From positions 1 to 64,000 of the forward strand of contig CALIJE010000027.1 of the NCBI GenBank assembly GCA_938017825.1: DNA of 64,000 nt, read 5' to 3'. Both the position numbers and the translations under genes were made by a program. The notes below the pieces were generated by a model. It was given only the letters and a program-made list of their open reading frames with translations, searched no databases and was not told where the DNA came from. Of the stretch, positions 57,190 through 64,000 are shown piece after piece (position 1 is the stretch's first letter; each line of letters opens with the position of its first letter). This DNA comes from an uncultured Flavobacteriaceae bacterium. Its GTDB lineage: Bacteria > Bacteroidota > Bacteroidia > Flavobacteriales > Flavobacteriaceae.

Positions 57190-57715
57190 AATTATCGTCT
57201 ATTATTTTAGAATCGTTAATCTGTTTCAATAGGTTTTCGATCAATTGTATGCGTTGCTTATAGTTGGCTACAATTGCCTCGAGTACTAGTTCATTGTCTA
57301 AGTTATTCTGCATTTCCAAACGTAATTGCGCATATTCGGCATCGAGCTCATCCATAAAGGACAAAAACTCAGACTTATCCGCTTCAGTTAGGTTAGGATT
57401 GTTCTGTACCAACTGCACTTGATAGGAGACCAATCCTTTGTAGTGCATATCTATGTCCAAGAGTTCTTTGGCAACATATTGGGTTCCTTCTGTCTCATGG
57501 CCCCCTAAAAGTTGGAGCCCTATAAAACCGCCAATGCCTAACAGTAGGAGAAGGGTAGCTGCAATTTTTGCCATGGGTCTTTTCCACAATGGAATTACCT
57601 TGGGCTGCGCCGGTTGCAATTCTTCTGAAATCTTTGCCCACATTTTGGCACGGTCTGCCTTGTGCTCATCGAATGCCGAAGCATTCTCCCGAATATGTTT
57701 TTCAAAGTTGTCCAT
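57173..57715 (-). CDS. Anti-sigma-like membrane protein
   Basis: The 180-residue protein has a cytoplasmic N-terminal part (about 1-48), one hydrophobic helix (about 49-68, MAKIAATLLLLLGIGGFIGL), and a periplasmic helical part rich in Asn, Gln and Leu. The topology and the TAATG overlap with the sigma gene suggest an anti-sigma factor, though no canonical zinc motif is seen. It is cotranscribed with the DUF4097-like gene. Confidence 0.82.
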   Translation of the reverse strand: MDNFEKHIRENASAFDEHKADRAKMWAKISEELQPAQPKVIPLWKRPMAKIAATLLLLLGIGGFIGLQLLGGHETEGTQYVAKELLDIDMHYKGLVSYQVQLVQNNPNLTEADKSEFLSFMDELDAEYAQLRLEMQNNLDNELVLEAIVANYKQRIQLIENLLKQINDSKIIDDNYGYTL

Positions 57716-58254
57716 TACAAGGTTTCTATAATTTGTACTAATTTTTTCTTTGCTCGATGATATTGCGATTTAGAGGTAGAGGTGCTAATGCCCAATACTT
57801 CCCCAATCTCAACATGGTCATACCCTTCTATAAGATAGAGGTTGATGATTTGTCGATAGCCTGCAGGAAGCTTGTTGATACCCTCCTTTACTTTTTTGAT
57901 ATCCACTGCCGCTGTTTCAACTTCAGTATCATCCTTTAAATGAAATTCATGCGCTGCTATTGGTACTACGGGAATTTCCTTTTTCTTTAAATAGTTGATG
58001 CTCTTATTGATGACAATGCGTTTTAACCAAGCCCCAAAAGTACTCTCGTAAGAAAAGCCATCCAGATTCTTAAAGGCCGCAACAAAACTATCTTGCACGA
58101 TATCCTCGGCATCTTCCTTGTTTCCCAACATACGCATGCCTACATTATACATAGCATCAACATAGAGTCCATACAACTCGTACTGTGAGCTGCTATGGCC
58201 TGTTTTGCACTTTTCTACGAGTGCGCTATGCGTAAAACGGATATCGGTTTCCAA
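57715..58254 (-). CDS. ECF RNA polymerase sigma factor
   Basis: The 179-residue protein has region 2 (about 20-90, GNKEDAEDIVQDSFVAAFKN) and region 4 (about 120-175, YDHVEIGEVLGISTSTSKSQYHRAKK) and no other domain, so it is an ECF-type factor. The start is a TTG (58254); an in-frame stop upstream excludes other starts. It heads the operon of anti-sigma-like and DUF4097-like genes and probably drives its own promoter. It is not shown to be the PorX partner SigP. Confidence 0.9.
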   Translation of the reverse strand: METDIRFTHSALVEKCKTGHSSSQYELYGLYVDAMYNVGMRMLGNKEDAEDIVQDSFVAAFKNLDGFSYESTFGAWLKRIVINKSINYLKKKEIPVVPIAAHEFHLKDDTEVETAAVDIKKVKEGINKLPAGYRQIINLYLIEGYDHVEIGEVLGISTSTSKSQYHRAKKKLVQIIETL

Positions 58255-58305
58255 TACTTTTTTGGGTTGGTTTTAACCTATTCGATTACTACTTATACTA
58301 CAAAA

Positions 58306-58331
58306 GACAATAACAAAAGTCAAAGGTTGCA
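58306..58331 (-). promoter_or_regulatory. ECF-type promoter of the sigma operon
   Basis: On the minus strand TGCAACC (58331-58325) is followed after 16 nt by GTC (58308-58306), spaced like an ECF -35/-10. A second AAGGTTGCA (plus-strand view) at 58361-58369 repeats the -35 core without a matching -10. Confidence 0.55.
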
Positions 58332-58395
58332 CTAGGGAAAAGAAAATGTGCTAAATTTTTAAGGTTGCATTTGTACTGTAAGAAAAACTCATCTT

Positions 58396-58950
58396 CTATT
58401 TGTTTGCCCTGAACATGCGCATACTAAAGAAAATTGTACTTAGGACAAAGGTACCTAGGGCAACATAATGAAACCAGTAAGGTGTCGCTCCTTCAAAATC
58501 CCCTTTTAGACGAGAAAAATAAGTCACCATCATCACTATGGTTACATAGTAAAAATAAATCATTTGCCAGAACGTCTTTAACTTATGCAATACAAAAGGG
58601 GCTAGCACAATCATCAAATAGGCTAGGGCACCCCCAGTCAATTTTGCCGGTACAAGAGAAATTTCGTTTAAATAAATATTCATTGACAGGAAGCCAAAAT
58701 GGATCATATGCAAAACAGCGAACAAGCGAATGAAATTTCGCAAACCCTTGTTTTCGCTTAAGGGTAGCGGAAATGAAATGGCATATCGGTAAAAAATGTA
58801 CAAAAAGACAATTGCCGATAAACGCCCAGAGTAGCGGGCCGCAAAGCGAAAAGTTTCTTGGAGTTCTGGGTGCAAGAGATACGAAACTAAGAGTATAAAA
58901 AGCTCTGTAGATACTCCTAAAAACAATAATCTTCCTATTGAAAACTTCAT
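58396..58950 (-). CDS. Multi-pass membrane protein, function unknown
   Basis: The 184-residue protein has five or six hydrophobic helices with little loop sequence (ARYSGRLSAIVFLYIFYRYA, LHMIHFGFLSMNIYL). Several His and Arg residues within helices recall heme-binding or reductase-like membrane proteins, but no firm family could be named. It lies upstream of the sigma operon and is divergent from the TIR-like gene. Confidence 0.72.
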   Translation of the reverse strand: MKFSIGRLLFLGVSTELFILLVSYLLHPELQETFRFAARYSGRLSAIVFLYIFYRYAISFPLPLSENKGLRNFIRLFAVLHMIHFGFLSMNIYLNEISLVPAKLTGGALAYLMIVLAPFVLHKLKTFWQMIYFYYVTIVMMVTYFSRLKGDFEGATPYWFHYVALGTFVLSTIFFSMRMFRANK

Positions 58951-59082
58951 TTAGTGGTAGTTATGTATATCCTTATACCGCATAATTGGCGGCACAAACC
59001 AGTGGTCGCTCTAAAATAGTGAATAAATTTATTCTGTATGAATAGGCCAATATGTTCCTGTTTTTATTAATTTATCCGTGAA

Positions 59083-60537
59083 ATGAATGTGAACGGTACA
59101 ATTTATGCGATCTACTCTTTAGAGGATAAAGACTTGGTTCTAAATCTTTTGAATCGTTTAAAGTCCTCTGATAAAGACTCCAATAACACCATTTGGGATG
59201 ATGACCCTATTAAATCAGGGCAAGCCTGGTCGCCAAAAGATGCAACACGACTGCAAAAAGCAGATGCCTTTTTTCTTTTTGCCAGCAATTCGTTTATGTA
59301 TTCCGAATTTATTCAGCAGAATGAATTTAAAATGATCATTGACCGCTACAAGGATGAAAACACCACCGTAATCCCAATACTGATCGACAATTGTCCCTGG
59401 GATACTGAGTTTAGTTCTGATGATTACAATTTCAGTTTTAAGGAACTACAGGTATTGCCAAAGAATAGGAAACCTATTAGCAGGTGGGATTCAAGAGATG
59501 ATGCGCTGAATCATATTGCGAAAAAACTAAAGAAGATAATTGCACCCGAAATTGAAAACGCTAGGGAACAAGATCTTGATAAAAAACAGGATTCGGATTC
59601 CATCGAACTTAAAAAGGAAGAACAAATAGCACTTGATTTTACTGAAGAAAAAGAGGATAAAACACAGCAAGTAGTCGATTCTGAATCCGAGAAGCGTTTA
59701 GCGGAGGAAATCCGTTTGAGGAAAGAGGCGGAGGCCAAGCGCAGTGCATTAGAGGAGAAAAAGCAAATAGAAAGGGTAAAAGCTGAACAAAAAGCTAAGG
59801 AATTGGCACAGATCAAGGCTAATGAAGAACAAAAATTGCATGAGGCCGCGAAAATCAACCAAAAACCGGAACATGAAGTCGAACCGATTACAACTCCCCC
59901 TGACCCAAAGGAAGTGCCTATTTCTGATGATTATGAAGAAGAAGAAAATGTATATCGGAACAACAATAGGCTTAAGAATAGGGCACTCATTGGTATTGCT
60001 GCCGCTCTGGCCGCATTAGCCATTTGGTTTTTTTTAGACGACAAGGCCCCTTCGAAAATATCGGCGACTGAAGCAACAAAGATTGAAAACGTATCTGGCG
60101 AGGAGGTTGAAAAAATTGATGCGCCAAAGGAAGTGCCACAACAACAAAAGGAAATTTTGCAAGAACTCGTTGTCGGCGACTCCTATAAGGGTGGAATCAT
60201 CTTTAAAATTGATGCCTCCGGAAAATCGGGAACACTTGCTTCCTATGATGATGTAGGACCCATGTCTTGGAGTGCGGCCATGAAAATACATGAGGAATTA
60301 GGAGAGGGTTGGCGTTTACCCAGTCTTGACGAATTAAGATTAATGCGCCAGACCATAGGGCAAGGAGCGACCAATGATGGGGAATTTTCAGACGGACTTT
60401 ATTGGAGTGCTACCGACTATGATGAATACCAAGCACGCGTAATGCGGTTTCGTGATGGAAATACTTCATACCATTATAACAAAGTTGCCGAGAATAGAAA
60501 ATTTCGAGTTCGCCCTATTCGTGACTTTACCCGCTAG
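59083..60537 (+). CDS. TIR-like / coiled-coil / TM / DUF1566 protein
   Basis: This 484-residue protein combines parts seldom seen together. Residues about 5-155 are TIR-like: AIYSLEDKD start, ADAFFLFASNSFMYSEFIQQNEF with Glu81 where TIR NADases carry their catalytic Glu, and PISRWDSRDDALNHIAKKL at the end. Residues about 200-265 are a highly charged coiled coil (EKRLAEEIRLRKEAEAKR). One membrane helix lies near 297-317. Residues about 363-483 resemble DUF1566 (GGIIFKIDASGKSG, GWRLPSLDELRLM, YWSATDYDEYQ). The predicted layout is TIR inside and DUF1566 outside. No defence or partner gene is adjacent. A sensor-effector role is inference. Confidence 0.82.
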   Translation: MNVNGTIYAIYSLEDKDLVLNLLNRLKSSDKDSNNTIWDDDPIKSGQAWSPKDATRLQKADAFFLFASNSFMYSEFIQQNEFKMIIDRYKDENTTVIPILIDNCPWDTEFSSDDYNFSFKELQVLPKNRKPISRWDSRDDALNHIAKKLKKIIAPEIENAREQDLDKKQDSDSIELKKEEQIALDFTEEKEDKTQQVVDSESEKRLAEEIRLRKEAEAKRSALEEKKQIERVKAEQKAKELAQIKANEEQKLHEAAKINQKPEHEVEPITTPPDPKEVPISDDYEEEENVYRNNNRLKNRALIGIAAALAALAIWFFLDDKAPSKISATEATKIENVSGEEVEKIDAPKEVPQQQKEILQELVVGDSYKGGIIFKIDASGKSGTLASYDDVGPMSWSAAMKIHEELGEGWRLPSLDELRLMRQTIGQGATNDGEFSDGLYWSATDYDEYQARVMRFRDGNTSYHYNKVAENRKFRVRPIRDFTR

Positions 60538-60675
60538 AAAATTTATGTGATGGGCTCAATAGGGCTCTTTTTTCCTAAGTTGACCAAGCAGTATTTAGTA
60601 TACAGATCCGTTTAGAATGTAGTGCACTTTTGATTTAAGTTAAAGTTGTAAATTCCCCATTCAAAATCGATTCTT

Positions 60676-62406
60676 ATGAAATTCCGAAATTTACTCTTCT
60701 GGAGCTTGGCCTCTGGCCTTTTGTTGGGCAGTTCCTGTACTTCGCCAAAAAAAGAACCTGCTACTCTATTGATTTACGGTGGTCCTATTTATACCGTAGA
60801 TTCTACTCAAGCAATGGTCGAGGCAGTGGCTACAAAAGACAACCTAATTCTTTTCGCTGGCAGTCTGGCAGATGCGGAAGCATACAAGAATGAGGATACT
60901 AAAATCATTGATTTAGAAGGAAAAACCATGACCCCTGGTCTAATAGAAGGCCATGGTCACTTTATGGGATTAGGTTACAACGAAATAAATCTTGATCTGA
61001 TGAATACTACCAGCTATCAAGAAATTGTTGATGCGGTGGCGGAAAAGGTAAAAACAACCGCTCCTGGAGAATGGATTACTGGGCGTGGATGGCATCAAAG
61101 CAAATGGACCGTGGCCCCTGAAAAAACGGTAAACGGTTTTCAAACGCATGACCTTTTAAGTGCCGTATCACCCGATAATCCAGTATATCTTAGGCATGCA
61201 AGTGGTCACGCTGGCTTTGCGAACGCAAAAGCAATGGAAATGGCCGGACTAAAAGTACGGTCTAATGAAGGTATAGATATGTTTAAGATAGAAGGTGGAG
61301 AGGTAATGCGCGATGAGTTCGGAGCACCTACCGGTATTTTTAATGAGCGTGCAATGACCTTGATCACCAAGCACATTCCTGAAAGTACCGCGGAAAAAGA
61401 TAGACAAGCCTTTGAAATGGCAGTTGCAGCGTGTCACAGAAATGGAATTACTGGTTTTCACGATGCAGGAATTGGCAAGGAGACCATAGCTCTTTATGAT
61501 GACATGAAGAACAAGGACAAAATGAAGATTAGAATGTATGCAATGCTCACGGGTTGGGATAAGGAACTATTGGACGAATGGTATGAAAAAGGCCCGATGA
61601 TTGATTCAGATAACCTGGTCACCATACGTTCTGTAAAATTAAATTGCGATGGAGCACTTGGTTCACGTGGGGCTTGGCTACTGGAAGATTATACCGATCG
61701 CCCTGGGCACTTTGGCCATGAGACCCTGCCCATGGAATTTGTAAAAGAGACAGCCCTAAAGGGATTGGAATTCGGATTTCAAGTCTGTGCACACGCAATT
61801 GGTGATCGTGCGAATAGAGAGATATTAGATCGTTATGAAGCGGCCATGGATGAGAAGCCAGATTTGACTACCGATCATCGGTTTCGAATTGAGCATGCCC
61901 AGCATTTACATCCTGATGATATTCCTAGATTTGCAGGTTTGGGGGTTATCCCAGCCATGCAAGCCGTGCATATGTCGTCAGATAGACCTTGGGCTATTGA
62001 TCGCTTAGGTGAAAAACGAATTAAGGAAGGTGCTTATATGTGGCAAGATTTACTGCAGAGTGGTATTCCTATCGTCAATGGAACGGATGTTCCGGTAGAA
62101 CCCTTGAATCCGATTTGTAGTTTATACGCAAGTATTAGTCGTAAAACGCTCAAAGGTCTGCCCGAGGGAGGCTACGAACCAGCGCAAAAAATGACACGCG
62201 AACAAGCGTTGCGTTCCTATACCCTTGATGCTGCCTATGGTGCTTTTGAGGAAGACATTAAGGGGTCTATTACCGCTGGTAAGCTCGCAGACTTTACCAT
62301 TTATAGTCAAGATATCATGACTGTTTCGGAAAGTGAATTTTTACAGACCGAAATCGAAATGACAATTTTTGATGGAGCGGTAGTTTTTACGAAGGAAGAC
62401 CAATAA
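60676..62406 (+). CDS. Amidohydrolase family lipoprotein, YtcJ-like
   Basis: The 576-residue protein has a signal peptide with lipobox LLGSSC, then an amidohydrolase barrel. Metal ligands are visible in EGHGHFMG, VCAHAIGDRAN, RIEHAQHLH and NGTDVPVEPLNP. The C-terminal segment ends GKLADFTIYSQDIMTV. YtcJ-like enzymes hydrolyse amide or related bonds in unknown substrates; an envelope location is indicated by the lipobox. Confidence 0.92.
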   Translation: MKFRNLLFWSLASGLLLGSSCTSPKKEPATLLIYGGPIYTVDSTQAMVEAVATKDNLILFAGSLADAEAYKNEDTKIIDLEGKTMTPGLIEGHGHFMGLGYNEINLDLMNTTSYQEIVDAVAEKVKTTAPGEWITGRGWHQSKWTVAPEKTVNGFQTHDLLSAVSPDNPVYLRHASGHAGFANAKAMEMAGLKVRSNEGIDMFKIEGGEVMRDEFGAPTGIFNERAMTLITKHIPESTAEKDRQAFEMAVAACHRNGITGFHDAGIGKETIALYDDMKNKDKMKIRMYAMLTGWDKELLDEWYEKGPMIDSDNLVTIRSVKLNCDGALGSRGAWLLEDYTDRPGHFGHETLPMEFVKETALKGLEFGFQVCAHAIGDRANREILDRYEAAMDEKPDLTTDHRFRIEHAQHLHPDDIPRFAGLGVIPAMQAVHMSSDRPWAIDRLGEKRIKEGAYMWQDLLQSGIPIVNGTDVPVEPLNPICSLYASISRKTLKGLPEGGYEPAQKMTREQALRSYTLDAAYGAFEEDIKGSITAGKLADFTIYSQDIMTVSESEFLQTEIEMTIFDGAVVFTKEDQ

Positions 62407-62516
62407 ATAGCTACAAAGCCAGGCACTTATTCATATTCCGTCGGCCTCATAACTTTGAACGGTTGGGGCCACAATTTCCAAATCAGTTGAAATAATATGA
62501 GCTGATGCTGATTGCG

Positions 62517-62900
62517 TTAGGTGCCAAGATTCAATAACACCCCAATTGATAAGAGCACGAACCAACCTGGGTGTTTTCCTTTAGTCCCTACCAAAACCAT
62601 TAACGCCGCCACGAACATGGTATAAGTGGTACACTCAAGTATAAAGTCACCAAATTCGGTTCGACCCGCACGCGCAATCTTGATTAAGATTGCGCCGAGA
62701 CACCAACCAAAAATAGATGCCAAATGCCAAGTGGCCCAAATAATTCGAAGATGCCTCTCCTTTAAGTTCGAATCTCCTATAGAAGGAACAATACTCCCTT
62801 TTACTCTTTTATGTCTAAAAATTAGGTATTCTCCTAAAATAGAATGCACCACGCCCAAGAGCAAGCTCAAAATTCCGGCAGTTAATATATAGACATTCAT
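62517..62900 (-). CDS. Small four-helix membrane protein, function unknown
   Basis: The 127-residue protein has four hydrophobic helices (about 3-25, 50-72, 85-103, 110-126) with His and Arg residues at the helix edges (VVHSILGEYLIFRHKR, TWHLASIFGW). I do not recognise the family. It has a good promoter directly upstream. The gap 62407-62516 downstream holds nothing clear. Confidence 0.75.
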   Translation of the reverse strand: MNVYILTAGILSLLLGVVHSILGEYLIFRHKRVKGSIVPSIGDSNLKERHLRIIWATWHLASIFGWCLGAILIKIARAGRTEFGDFILECTTYTMFVAALMVLVGTKGKHPGWFVLLSIGVLLNLGT

Positions 62901-62932
62901 AGGATTGCGCTTGTTAATGAATCATGCTCGAA

Positions 62933-62962
62933 TAAAGATAGTAATCGGTCTTCAAAATCAAA
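62933..62962 (-). promoter_or_regulatory. Promoter of the small membrane protein gene
   Basis: TTTG (62962-62959), 18-nt spacer, TATCTTTA (62940-62933) on the minus strand, about 33 nt upstream of the ATG. Confidence 0.6.
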
Positions 62963-63058
62963 ACCGCCCTATACCTCCTAAGCAATATCATTAAAAGGGA
63001 CCTAATTCTTAAACATACGAATGATGTGCTCGTTTTACGAAGCGCTAGTGCTTTGAAT

Positions 63059-63865
63059 TCAACAACCCATCAATCCGAACGAAATTACAAGCTCTTGATC
63101 TACTTTTTCACCTTTGGCATTTTCAGCAGGCTTCCATTGGCCTGGAAGCTTAGAGATCAGCTCGATCATTCTGTCATCCAAACTTGGATAGCCCGAATGA
63201 TTGTCTAGGCGTACATGTTCAAGAATCCCACTTTTGGTTACCGTAAAGTATAGTTTAGCAGGTCTCATTTTGTCCGGTTCTACATTGATCAAGGCTTCCT
63301 TAGTGTTTTCTTTCAAATAGGATTTGAGTTGCTTAAAACCTTTGCTATACTGAGCTTGTGTTTCAGGTACGATGGTAAGATGAGGATTGAAAGTGCCATT
63401 CTCGATTTTGCCAGTGGTCTTGTTTGTTTTTTCAAATTTTGCCTGTATTGAAAAATTGGTAGAGTAATCAAACGAACGTAGCATTTGTAATTGTGCTTTT
63501 GTAAATTCCTCATCAAATCCTATTTCTCGAATAGCTGACTGCGCCTCATTTTTGATGACGATAATGTTAACCGATTTCAAGGACCCTATTTCTTGAATTT
63601 CTTTAGAACTGAAAAAATCATGTATCGAAGTTGCCTCAACTAGTTCGGTCTTCTTTATACCGCTGAATCTTGGGCCTATATCATATATGAAATCGGCGAA
63701 GATTTTTTTGTCTGGTTGCTCAACATTATGTGATACCAAAGGGCCGTCCGCTAGAATAACGTTATCCTGCCCCAATGTGCTTGAATCGTTCCTATTGGCA
63801 AGGGCAAAGAATGTTAGGCCTATGGTGGCTAGTAGTGTGCAAAAAATATAAAGTAGCTTTCTCAT
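63059..63865 (-). CDS. Exported protein with TonB-C-like end
   Basis: The 268-residue protein has a signal peptide or anchor (residues 4-24). Its last about 80 residues (MRPAKLYFTVTKSGILEHVRLDNHSGYPSLDDRMIEL, then WKPAENAKGEKVDQELVISF) resemble the TonB C-terminal fold. The middle part has no recognised motif. It lacks the Pro-rich spacer of classic TonB, so energy transduction is doubtful. Upstream lie phased TGTAAAT repeats and a TAGTTTTG box. Confidence 0.8.
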   Translation of the reverse strand: MRKLLYIFCTLLATIGLTFFALANRNDSSTLGQDNVILADGPLVSHNVEQPDKKIFADFIYDIGPRFSGIKKTELVEATSIHDFFSSKEIQEIGSLKSVNIIVIKNEAQSAIREIGFDEEFTKAQLQMLRSFDYSTNFSIQAKFEKTNKTTGKIENGTFNPHLTIVPETQAQYSKGFKQLKSYLKENTKEALINVEPDKMRPAKLYFTVTKSGILEHVRLDNHSGYPSLDDRMIELISKLPGQWKPAENAKGEKVDQELVISFGLMGC

Positions 63866-63884
63866 TGTTTTTCGTTTAAGGATT

Positions 63885-63961
63885 AATTTACATCAAAACT
63901 AACGCAGCAGTTGGCTGCAGTGTGTCTATGGAGTGTAAATTGATGTAAATTTTGTGTAAAT
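63885..63961 (-). promoter_or_regulatory. Promoter with phased TGTAAAT repeats
   Basis: TGTAAAT occurs at 63934, 63944 and 63955 (10- and 11-nt steps), with its inverse ATTTACA at 63886. The outer pair extends to a perfect 12-bp inverted repeat (63885-63896 / 63940-63951). The -7 box TAGTTTTG (63901-63894, minus) lies between, placing the direct repeats at about -46 to -73 of the TonB-C-like gene. Confidence 0.55.
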
Positions 63962-64000
63962 CATTTCTAAATGTCCAAGATTCAGATAGTTTTGCAGCAT

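Noticed and set aside
57715-58254. Identifying the ECF sigma factor as the PorX partner SigP
   Set aside because: Sequence alone does not separate it from the many flavobacterial ECF factors, and its operon partners suggest a different circuit.
1-64000. CRISPR arrays, insertion sequences, prophage genes, tRNA or rRNA genes
   Set aside because: I looked for repeat arrays, transposase motifs and tRNA-like cloverleafs and saw none; a short or degenerate element could still have been missed by eye.

Overview
The window looks like chromosomal core DNA of a marine-type Flavobacteriaceae (Bacteroidota). The reasons are: AT-leaning DNA; promoter-like boxes of the Bacteroidota form TTTG-N18/20-TAnnTTTG rather than TTGACA/TATAAT; a PorX regulator of the type IX secretion system; an LpxC-FabZ fusion followed by LpxA and EF-P; and many flavobacteria-typical lipoproteins, TonB-dependent receptor genes and small conserved proteins. 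No rRNA, tRNA, IS element, prophage or CRISPR array was seen. Coding density is high and no gene-free gap exceeds about 270 bases. The genus cannot be fixed from the sequence alone. All family names come from motif reading and recall, not from searches.

Layout. 1-4 kb (minus): end of a lipoprotein gene, S10 carboxypeptidase, TIGR02757 protein, CPBP protease, LolD-type ATPase. 4.2-5.2 kb: folE and a small membrane protein. 5.2-8.6 kb (minus): a small metal-binding-looking protein, a ZnuD-like TonB-dependent receptor and an acidic lipoprotein. 8.6-13.5 kb (minus): small conserved proteins, serA, serC and an acyl-CoA reductase, with a dicluster ferredoxin diverging at 13.5 kb. 15.8-22.2 kb: ychF, parE, parC, mscL. 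22-34.9 kb: mixed housekeeping (sterol desaturase family, TerC, XRE regulator, M14 peptidase, Lrp, DinB, aroB, proline dehydrogenase, alanine dehydrogenase, tsaE, porX). 35-42.9 kb: an HD hydrolase, then the lipid A cluster lpxD-lpxC/fabZ-lpxA, efp, a second lpxD, sucD, fabG. 43-45.9 kb: a VWA membrane protein and a prohibitin-like protein.

45.9-54.3 kb is a complete histidine operon, hisG-D-C-B-H-A-(DinB)-F-(GNAT)-IE. Ahead of it lies what reads as a full transcription attenuator: a 17-codon leader peptide with three consecutive His codons, a perfect terminator hairpin 11 nt before hisG, and a competing antiterminator arm inside the leader ORF.

54.3-58.3 kb (minus) is an ECF sigma / anti-sigma-like circuit with downstream DUF4097-like and beta-barrel genes, an unlisted overlapping 58-codon ORF and a frame-shifted head-GIN lipoprotein. 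59-60.5 kb holds a protein of unusual architecture: a TIR-like domain, a long charged coiled coil, one membrane helix and an outward-facing DUF1566-like domain. The end of the window has an amidohydrolase lipoprotein, a small membrane protein and a TonB-C-like protein whose upstream region carries helically phased repeats.

The strongest leads for something not yet described are the his attenuator (possibly with a leaderless leader peptide), the TIR-coiled coil-TM-DUF1566 protein, the ECF autoregulatory motif, the TACAAATGTA repeats by the XRE gene and the phased TGTAAAT repeats at 63.9 kb.
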